DNA of 64,000 nucleotides from NCBI GenBank assembly GCA_965656545.1, contig CBFHKZ010000002.1, forward strand, positions 186,001-250,000. The letters run 5' to 3'. The DNA is from UBA7446 sp965656545 (GTDB taxonomy: Bacteria > Bacteroidota > Bacteroidia > Flavobacteriales > Flavobacteriaceae). The stretch's first letter is position 1, and each line of letters opens with the position of its first letter. The position numbers and the translations under genes are program-made. Positions 58,025 to 64,000 of the stretch are shown one piece after another. The notes below the pieces were generated by a model, which was not told where the DNA came from, did not search any database, and worked only from the letters and a program-made list of their open reading frames with translations.

Positions 58025-58591
58025 ATGGCATCAACTTCAGATATTCGAAAAGGTCTTTGTATTCATTACAACAATGACATTTATAAAGTAATAGAGTTTT
58101 TACACGTCAAACCGGGGAAAGGACCAGCGTTTGTGCGCACCAAGCTCAAGAGTGTAACCTCAGGAAAGGTGATTGACAATACTTTTTCTGCTGGACATAA
58201 AATTGAAGACGTACGTGTGGAAACGCGCAAATACCAGTTTTTATACGCAGTAGGAGATGTATATCACTTTATGAACACAGAAGATTACAATCAAATTGAA
58301 TTGCAAGAAAGCATCCTTGATCAGCCTAAATTGATGAAAGAAGGGGAGATCGTTACGGTGATGACAAATACCGAAAATGACAGTCCGCTTTCGGTTGATA
58401 TGCCTGCCAGTGTAATTCTAGAAATTACACACACCGAACCTGGTGTGAAGGGCAATACGGCTACAAACGCCACAAAACCTGCAACTGCCGAAACCGGCGC
58501 AAAAATCAATGTTCCTTTGTTTATTAACGAAGGAGATAAAATAAAAGTAGATACCGAAAAAGGTGCCTACATCGAACGCGTAAAAGAATAA
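58025..58591 (+). CDS. efp: Elongation factor P
   Basis: 188 residues. Relieves ribosome stalling at polyproline. The loop HVKPGKGPAFV carries Lys32 at the position modified by EpmA in Proteobacteria; modification status here is unknown. Domains II and III are standard (DVYHFMNTEDYNQIEL, EITHTEPGVKGNTA). Two bases after lpxA, two before sucD. Confidence 0.97.
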   Translation: MASTSDIRKGLCIHYNNDIYKVIEFLHVKPGKGPAFVRTKLKSVTSGKVIDNTFSAGHKIEDVRVETRKYQFLYAVGDVYHFMNTEDYNQIELQESILDQPKLMKEGEIVTVMTNTENDSPLSVDMPASVILEITHTEPGVKGNTATNATKPATAETGAKINVPLFINEGDKIKVDTEKGAYIERVKE

Positions 58592-58592
58592 C

Positions 58593-59465
58593 ATGAGCGT
58601 ATTAGTAACCAAAGATTCAAATATTATCGTACAAGGCTTTACAGGAAGTGAAGGCACTTTTCATGCAAGCCAAATGATTGCTTATGGCACCAATGTTGTT
58701 GGAGGTGTAACCCCCGGCAAAGGCGGACAAACACATTTAGAAAAACCCGTTTTTAATACCGTTGCGGAAGCTGTTAAAGAAGTCAACGCAGATACTTCCA
58801 TCATTTTTGTACCACCAGCCTTTGCTGCTGATGCCATTATGGAAGCCGCTGAAGCTGGAATAAAGGTCATCATTACCATTACTGAAGGGATTCCCGTGAA
58901 CGACATGGCAAAAGCCATGGAATATGTCAGTGGTAAAGACTGCCGTGTGGTCGGTCCAAACTGCCCAGGAGTTATTTCTCCAGATGAAGCCAAAGTGGGT
59001 ATTATGCCAGGATTTGTCTTTAAAAAAGGAAACGTAGGGATCGTATCCAAATCAGGAACGCTCACCTATGAAGCTGCTGATCAAGTAGTGAAAGAAGGGT
59101 ATGGTATAACAACCGCAATTGGAATTGGTGGTGATCCCATCATAGGAACTACAACCAAAGATGCCGTGCAATTGCTTATGGAAGACGATGAAACCGAATG
59201 TATTGTCATGATAGGCGAGATAGGCGGACAATTGGAAGCAGACGCTGCTAACTGGATAAAATCGCAAGGCAACCCAAAACCCGTAGTTGGGTTTATTGCT
59301 GGAGAAACAGCGCCTAAGGGCCGTACCATGGGACATGCAGGGGCAATAGTAGGTGGTGCAGAAGACACCGCTGAAGCCAAAAAAGCAATCATGAAATCGT
59401 GTGGCATACACGTTGTGGATTCACCAGCAGCCATTGGAAAGACCGTAGCACAAGTTTTAGCATAA
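58593..59465 (+). CDS. sucD: Succinate--CoA ligase alpha subunit
   Basis: 290 residues. CoA-binding Rossmann domain GFTGSEGTFHASQ, GVTPGKGGQTH, and PNCPGVISPDEAKVGIMPG, then the phosphohistidine loop GRTMGHAGAIVGG. TCA-cycle step that makes ATP or GTP. The beta subunit (sucC) is not here, as is usual in this phylum. Its start is one base after efp's stop. Confidence 0.96.
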   Translation: MSVLVTKDSNIIVQGFTGSEGTFHASQMIAYGTNVVGGVTPGKGGQTHLEKPVFNTVAEAVKEVNADTSIIFVPPAFAADAIMEAAEAGIKVIITITEGIPVNDMAKAMEYVSGKDCRVVGPNCPGVISPDEAKVGIMPGFVFKKGNVGIVSKSGTLTYEAADQVVKEGYGITTAIGIGGDPIIGTTTKDAVQLLMEDDETECIVMIGEIGGQLEADAANWIKSQGNPKPVVGFIAGETAPKGRTMGHAGAIVGGAEDTAEAKKAIMKSCGIHVVDSPAAIGKTVAQVLA

Positions 59466-59469
59466 TATC

Positions 59470-60216
59470 ATGGATTTAGTAAAAGGAAAAAACATCATCA
59501 TTACAGGCGCCAGTAGGGGCATCGGACGCGGCATAGCCGTGGCATTTGCCAAGCAAGGTGCCAATGTTGCATTCACATACAGCTCCTCCGAAGGCCCAGC
59601 CAAGGAACTGGAAGCAGAACTAAGCGCATTTGGCATAACCGCCAAGGCTTTTAAATCAAACGCTGCTGATTTTGATGCTGCACAGCAACTTGTAGCTGAT
59701 GTTTTGGAAATATTTGATTCTATAGATGTACTCATCAACAATGCAGGCATTACCAAAGACAATCTGTTGATGCGCATTACGGAAGAAGATTTTGACAAGG
59801 TCATTGAAGTCAATTTAAAATCTGTTTTCAACATGACCAAGGCGGTGCAACGCACCATGCTCAAGCAACGACACGGAAGCCTAATTCACATGAGTTCTGT
59901 TGTTGGCGTTAAAGGAAATGCGGGCCAGTCAAATTACGCCGCATCCAAAGCAGGTATTATTGGTTTTTCAAAATCAATAGCACTTGAATTGGGCTCAAGA
60001 AATATAAGATCAAATGTGATCGCACCCGGATTTATCGAAACAGAAATGACCGATAAACTCCCCGAAGATGTCGTAGCCCAATGGCGGGCGGGCATTCCAC
60101 TAAAACGCGGCGGCTCCACAGAAGATGTAGCCAACGCTTGCCTTTTTTTAGCCGCTGATTTATCTGCATACATAACAGGACAGGTATTGCACGTAGATGG
60201 CGGTATGTTAACCTAA
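59470..60216 (+). CDS. fabG: 3-oxoacyl-ACP reductase
   Basis: 248 residues, short-chain dehydrogenase. NADPH motif TGASRGIGRGIA, NNAGIT, catalytic Ser/Tyr/Lys in MSSVVGVKGNAGQSNYAASKAG (given in pieces), and SNVIAPGFIETEMT. Fatty acid elongation. Four bases after sucD. Confidence 0.95.
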   Translation: MDLVKGKNIIITGASRGIGRGIAVAFAKQGANVAFTYSSSEGPAKELEAELSAFGITAKAFKSNAADFDAAQQLVADVLEIFDSIDVLINNAGITKDNLLMRITEEDFDKVIEVNLKSVFNMTKAVQRTMLKQRHGSLIHMSSVVGVKGNAGQSNYAASKAGIIGFSKSIALELGSRNIRSNVIAPGFIETEMTDKLPEDVVAQWRAGIPLKRGGSTEDVANACLFLAADLSAYITGQVLHVDGGMLT

Positions 60217-60226
60217 AATTTATATC

Positions 60227-61045
60227 ATGGAAAAATTACCAAAACTTGGATTACCCCTAATAATACTTATAATCGTAGGTGTTATTTTTATTTCAAAATC
60301 ATACATCAACATCCCTTACGGAGAAGCTGGTGTAGTATGGAAACGCTTTGGAGGCGGAACCGTAGTTGATGAACCACCCTTAGGCGAAGGGTTTCGTTTT
60401 ATTGCACCTTGGAACCGTGTCTATACATACAACATCAAACAACAAGAAGAGTTTGAGAGCGGCATGCGAGTGCTTTCTTCAAACGGACTTGAAATTTCCC
60501 TAGACGTATCGGTTTTATACCAACCAAAGATTGCCGAACTGGGCATGTTGCACAAAACCAAAGGAGAGAATTACCTGAACATCGTTATTGTTCCGGAAAT
60601 TCGTGCAGTTGCCCGATCTGTAATTGGACGCTACACGCCCGAACAATTGTATTCTTCAAAGCGTGACGCCATTCAAAATGAAATTTTTGAAGAAACCATG
60701 CGCAAGGTAGAAGGACAACATGTACAACTCAATGCAGTATTGGTACGTGATGTAACCCTTCCAACGTCTATTAAAGAGGCTATTCAACGTAAACTTACCC
60801 AAGAGCAAGAAGCCTTGGAATATGAGTTTAGGTTAGAAAAAGCACGTCAGGAAGCAGAAAAAGTGCGTATTGAAGCAGAGGGTAAAGCTGTAGCCAACAG
60901 GCTATTAGCAGCATCGCTAACACCAAATATCTTAAGAGATAAAGGAATTGAGGCGACTCTTATGTTAGCAGAATCACCTAACACCAAAATCATTGTTGTT
61001 GGTGGTGGTGAAGATGGACTGCCACTTATTTTAGGAAATCAGTAA
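60227..61045 (+). CDS. Prohibitin/SPFH-family membrane protein
   Basis: 272 residues. One N-terminal TM (GLPLIILIIVGVIFISKSYI), then SPFH domain (PYGEAGVVWKRFGGG, FRFIAPWNRVYTYNIKQQEE) and a coiled coil (ALEYEFRLEKARQEAEKVRIEAE). Likely a membrane scaffold that works with the FtsH protease in relatives. Ten bases after fabG. Followed by the his leader region. Confidence 0.9.
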   Translation: MEKLPKLGLPLIILIIVGVIFISKSYINIPYGEAGVVWKRFGGGTVVDEPPLGEGFRFIAPWNRVYTYNIKQQEEFESGMRVLSSNGLEISLDVSVLYQPKIAELGMLHKTKGENYLNIVIVPEIRAVARSVIGRYTPEQLYSSKRDAIQNEIFEETMRKVEGQHVQLNAVLVRDVTLPTSIKEAIQRKLTQEQEALEYEFRLEKARQEAEKVRIEAEGKAVANRLLAASLTPNILRDKGIEATLMLAESPNTKIIVVGGGEDGLPLILGNQ

Positions 61046-61078
61046 GGTTTTCAAAAAATTTTCGATATTTGCATCGCA

Positions 61079-61132
61079 ATGAATAAAACACATTTCTTCC
61101 ACCATAACAATATCGCGTTTCAAACGTGCTAG
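61079..61132 (+). CDS. hisL: his operon leader peptide
   Basis: 17 codons, MNKTHFFHHNNIAFQTC, with three histidine codons (61091, 61100, 61103). It precedes hisG, and its own bases take part in two competing structures: TCCACC (61098-61103) with GGTGGA (61132-61137), and CAAACG (61121-61126) with CGTTTG (61160-61165). Histidine shortage stalls the ribosome at the His codons and leaves CAAACG free to block the terminator. Confidence 0.85.
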   Translation: MNKTHFFHHNNIAFQTC

Positions 61133-61155
61133 GTGGAGTATGTCAATAACCGTCT

Positions 61156-61186
61156 AACCCGTTTGTATTGCTCAAACGGGTTTTTT
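61156..61186 (+). terminator. his attenuator terminator
   Basis: AACCCGTTTG (61156-61165) and CAAACGGGTT (61173-61182) form a perfect 10-base stem with a 7-base loop followed by a T tract (61181-61186). It lies 15 bases before hisG. Its left arm can instead pair with CAAACG in the leader, forming the antiterminator. Confidence 0.9.
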
Positions 61187-61200
61187 GTTATAATAAAGTC

Positions 61201-62061
61201 ATGAAAGAAAATATACGTATCGCGATTCAGAAGTCAGGAAGACTCAACGAAGAATCATTAAAACTGCTCAAGAGCTGTGGCATTGCCATCAACAATGGCA
61301 AAGACCAGCTTAAGACATCGTCATCTAATTTCCCCATAGAGGTTTATTACCTGCGCAATGGAGATATTCCGCAATACCTTAGAGATGGGGTAGTGGATTT
61401 GGCCATTATAGGTGAAAATCTAATCGTTGAAAAAGGGGAGGACATACCCACACTTGAGCCGCTGGGCTTTTCAAAATGTCGGGTGTCCATTGCTGTTCCA
61501 AAAGGGGATGCATACAGCGGCGTTGCCGATTTAGCAGGCAAGCGCATCGCTACTTCCTATCCAAAAACAGTTCAGAAATACCTCTCGGAATGGAACATTA
61601 AAGCTGATTTACACATCATTAACGGTTCGGTGGAGATAGCACCCAACATTGGCTTATCAGATGCCATTTGCGACATCGTTTCCAGTGGATCTACGCTATT
61701 TAAGAACAACCTCAAAGAAGTTGAAGTGCTGTTTAAATCAGAAGCCGTTTTGGTTGGTGGTATGGGATTGTCAGCTGCCAAACAAGAAATTCTCGATACG
61801 CTCTTGTTCCGTATCCGTGCCGTAAACGCTGGAAAAAACTCCAGATACATCATCATGAATGTGCCCAACGACGCCATTGATACCATATCTAAAATGCTGC
61901 CGGTACTAAAAAGCCCTACGGTTATGCCCTTGGTTGAAGAAGGTTGGAGTTCGTTACACTCTGCCATAGACAAAAATACCTTCTGGGAAATGGTAGATGC
62001 CCTTAAAGCGGCTGGTGCCCGAGATATATTGGTATGTCCCATTGAACGAATCATTCAATAA
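61201..62061 (+). CDS. hisG: ATP phosphoribosyltransferase, long form
   Basis: 286 residues from ATG 61201 (MKENIRIAIQKSGRLNEES). First step of histidine synthesis. PRPP-binding region NIGLSDAICDIVSSGSTL, and a C-terminal ACT-like regulatory domain at about 215-286 (LKSPTVMPLVEEGWSSLHSAI in part), the HisG-L layout that needs no HisZ and is inhibited by histidine. A longer in-frame start at 61168 lies in the terminator and is unlikely. Overlaps hisD by one base. Confidence 0.96.
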   Translation: MKENIRIAIQKSGRLNEESLKLLKSCGIAINNGKDQLKTSSSNFPIEVYYLRNGDIPQYLRDGVVDLAIIGENLIVEKGEDIPTLEPLGFSKCRVSIAVPKGDAYSGVADLAGKRIATSYPKTVQKYLSEWNIKADLHIINGSVEIAPNIGLSDAICDIVSSGSTLFKNNLKEVEVLFKSEAVLVGGMGLSAAKQEILDTLLFRIRAVNAGKNSRYIIMNVPNDAIDTISKMLPVLKSPTVMPLVEEGWSSLHSAIDKNTFWEMVDALKAAGARDILVCPIERIIQ

Positions 62062-63347
62062 TGAAGTTTATATCCAATCCTGAACGAAGTACATGGCAGG
62101 CGCTTACCCAGCGTCCAACTGCCGATTTCTCTTCTATTGAACCCATAGTGGACGAAGTCTTTGCTGCCGTGCGTAGCAATGGCGATGCCGCCGTCCGGGA
62201 ATACAGCCAAAAGTTTGACGCATATACACCTACTCAACTGATGGTGGATGCGCAAGCATTGGCAAATGCCAAAAGTGAATTGTCTGCGGAATTGGTTGCT
62301 GCAATTGACGTGGCCTATGAAAACATTTACCGCTTTCACAAAGCACAAAAAACAGCACCCGTTCGTTTGGATACCCAAGAAGGGGTTAGCTGTTGGCAAG
62401 AGAAAAAACCCATTGAGAAAGTAGGAATTTATATTCCCGGCGGAACCGCACCGCTGTTTTCAACCGTCTTGATGCTGGCCATTCCTGCGCAACTGGCAGG
62501 CTGTAGTCAACTAGTATTGTGTACACCACCAAACGAAGCCGGTATTCCTGCCGCCATCCGCTATGCAGCACAAAAATGTGGCGTAACGCTCGTAGCACAA
62601 ATCGGTGGCATACAGGCCATAGCTGCCCTCACGTTTGGCACTGAAAGCATTCCTAAAGTCTATAAGATATTTGGACCTGGCAATCAGTTTGTAACGGTAG
62701 CCAAGCAAAAGGCAACCCAATACCAAACCGCTATTGATATGCCCGCAGGCCCTTCCGAACTCTTGGTAGTTGCAGACAGCACGGCAACCCCCGCATATGT
62801 GGCTGCAGACCTGTTGTCCCAAGCCGAGCACGGCAAAGACAGTCAGGTGATATTGGTTACTACGACCAAAGAAATGGGGGAGTTGGTAAAAGCTGAACTC
62901 GACAAACAATTGCTTGCGCTGCCTCGAAAAGAAATCGCTGCTGCTGCATTGGAAAACTCATTGGCTGTATATTTTGACAACGAACAAACTGCGCTTGATT
63001 TTATCAACGAATACGGTCCTGAGCACTACATCGCTTGTGTGGAGAACGAAGCCCTATTTATAGATGGGATTATCAATGCAGGTTCTGTATTTATTGGCAA
63101 CTATACCCCTGAAAGTGCTGGTGACTATGCCTCTGGCACCAATCACACCCTGCCCACCAACGGATACACCAAGCAATACAGTGGGGTTAATTTAGATGCC
63201 TTTTTAAAGGCGATAACTTATCAGCGCATCAGTGCGCAAGGCATACGGTCTTTAGGGCCACATATTGAGGCTATGGCTGCAGCAGAGGGGCTTGATGCCC
63301 ACAAGAACGCAGTAAGCTTGCGATTAAAAGATTTGAACAATGGCTAA
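62061..63347 (+). CDS. hisD: Histidinol dehydrogenase
   Basis: 428 residues. Last two steps of histidine synthesis. NAD/Zn motifs: GIYIPGGTAPLFSTVLM, IFGPGNQFVTVAKQ, PAGPSELLVVAD, AEHGKDSQ (zinc His), GPEHY and GTNHTLPT. Overlaps hisC by eight bases, and its ATG shares base 62061 with the hisG stop (TAATG). Confidence 0.97.
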   Translation: MKFISNPERSTWQALTQRPTADFSSIEPIVDEVFAAVRSNGDAAVREYSQKFDAYTPTQLMVDAQALANAKSELSAELVAAIDVAYENIYRFHKAQKTAPVRLDTQEGVSCWQEKKPIEKVGIYIPGGTAPLFSTVLMLAIPAQLAGCSQLVLCTPPNEAGIPAAIRYAAQKCGVTLVAQIGGIQAIAALTFGTESIPKVYKIFGPGNQFVTVAKQKATQYQTAIDMPAGPSELLVVADSTATPAYVAADLLSQAEHGKDSQVILVTTTKEMGELVKAELDKQLLALPRKEIAAAALENSLAVYFDNEQTALDFINEYGPEHYIACVENEALFIDGIINAGSVFIGNYTPESAGDYASGTNHTLPTNGYTKQYSGVNLDAFLKAITYQRISAQGIRSLGPHIEAMAAAEGLDAHKNAVSLRLKDLNNG

Positions 63348-64000
63348 GGCATTTGATTTAGCGCAGTGGGCCAGACCCGAAATGTTGGCGCTTGCGCCCT
63401 ATACGTCGGCTAGGGATACCTTTACCGCAACAGAAGGGACGTATACTTTTTTGGATGCCAACGAGAATCCCAATCCGTCTGCGGTCAACAGGTATCCAGA
63501 TCCTAGCCAATTGGCATTGAAGAAAGAAATAGCTGCACTTCGCAGCTGTGCGGTCAATCAACTATTGATTGGAAATGGCAGCGATGAAATCTTGGATTTA
63601 CTATTCCGAGCGTTTTGCACACCCAATAAAGACAACGTAATCCTTATGCCACCCACCTATGGCATGTATGCCGTGTTGGCAAACATCAATGGTGTGGGCA
63701 TTAAGGAAATACCGCTTACGGCTGATTTTCAATTAAAAACGGATGAAATCCTAGCAGCTGTTGATCCAAACACCAAGGCTATTTTCTTTTGTAGCCCCAA
63801 CAACCCAAGTGGTAACTTGTTTAAAACTTCAGACATAACAGCATTGCTCAACGGCTTTGATGGGTTGGTGGTTATAGACGAGGCGTATATCGATTTTACG
63901 GATGGACCAAGTTGGCTATCTGAATTAGACAACTATCCCAACCTTGTGGTGACCCAGACCCTTTCCAAAGCCTTTGGACTGGCGGGATTGCGCTTGGGCA
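63340..64000 (+). CDS. hisC: Histidinol-phosphate aminotransferase, 3' end cut by window
   Basis: About 220 residues present, starting MAKAFDLAQWARPEML. PLP-aminotransferase motifs: LDANENPNP, NRYPDPSQLALK, GNGSDEILDLL, SPNNPSGN, IDEAYIDF and the PLP lysine in TLSKAFGLAGLRLG. Third gene of the his operon; the rest and further his genes lie outside. Confidence 0.96.
   Translation, partial: MAKAFDLAQWARPEMLALAPYTSARDTFTATEGTYTFLDANENPNPSAVNRYPDPSQLALKKEIAALRSCAVNQLLIGNGSDEILDLLFRAFCTPNKDNVILMPPTYGMYAVLANINGVGIKEIPLTADFQLKTDEILAAVDPNTKAIFFCSPNNPSGNLFKTSDITALLNGFDGLVVIDEAYIDFTDGPSWLSELDNYPNLVVTQTLSKAFGLAGLRLG

Noticed and set aside
58682..59434. Antisense frames over sucD
   Set aside because: Shadows of a well-conserved enzyme; Pro/Thr/Ser-rich peptides typical of reverse-strand reading.
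1..64000. Prophage, integrative element or complete insertion sequence
   Set aside because: No integrase, transposase, phage structural or conjugation genes were seen.

Overview
The window reads as a chromosomal segment of a bacterium of the phylum Bacteroidota, most likely order Flavobacteriales; I cannot name the genus. The signs are the LpxC-FabZ fusion, a PorX regulator (type IX secretion control, response regulator plus PglZ domain), SusC-like and ZnuD-like TonB-dependent receptors, the DUF6787, TIGR02757 and YfhO families, the serC-serA-DUF6787 block, and promoters of the TAnnTTTG (-7) type instead of TATAAT boxes. Base composition is moderately AT-rich. Genes are packed tightly, often with 1-11 base overlaps. 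I saw no rRNA, tRNA, CRISPR array, prophage or intact insertion sequence.

Layout. 1-6.6 kb: a truncated outer-membrane receptor, a small lipoprotein, and a leftward operon of barrel protein, acetyltransferase and mnmE. 6.6-11.8 kb: a rightward trio for surface glycans (YfhO-type membrane protein, glycosyltransferase, flippase). 11.7-19 kb: uvrA, an ECF-like sigma factor with a 46-residue companion, nth, bcp, a conserved orphan protein and a metallo-hydrolase. 19-23.3 kb: a hydrolase, a dihydroorotase homologue without its metal ligands, TIGR02757, a LolD-like ATPase, and a ParDE module whose toxin is frameshifted. 23.3-31 kb: msrA-folE, then a leftward chain serC-serA-DUF6787-His-rich protein-lipoprotein-TonB receptor that looks like a metal (probably zinc) uptake locus attached to serine synthesis, and a LuxC-type reductase divergent from a ferredoxin. 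31-38.5 kb: ychF, a YhhN protein, MazEF, two thioredoxin-fold proteins, a lipoprotein, and the most plastic stretch: two 20-base repeat arrays around a two-gene block, a MITE-like element, and a third toxin-antitoxin pair. 38.5-50 kb: topoisomerase IV (parE-parC), TerC, a small lipoprotein, an XRE regulator with likely operators, an M14 peptidase, an Lrp regulator, PEP carboxylase and aroB. 50-61 kb: proline dehydrogenase, tsaE, porX, an HD phosphohydrolase, and the lpxD-lpxC/fabZ-lpxA-efp-sucD-fabG-prohibitin run. 61-64 kb: the start of a his operon (hisG-hisD-hisC) behind a classical attenuator with a histidine-containing leader peptide.

Most of the window is ordinary core genome. The points most worth a second look are the repeat arrays and MITE-like element between 35.6 and 37.9 kb, the single-base lesion in the ParE toxin, the His-rich/lipoprotein/receptor uptake locus with a terminator-like hairpin inside the receptor's first codons, the metal-ligand-free dihydroorotase homologue, the endonuclease III without its iron-sulfur ligands, and the his attenuator. 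I found no wholly new multi-gene system that I can defend.
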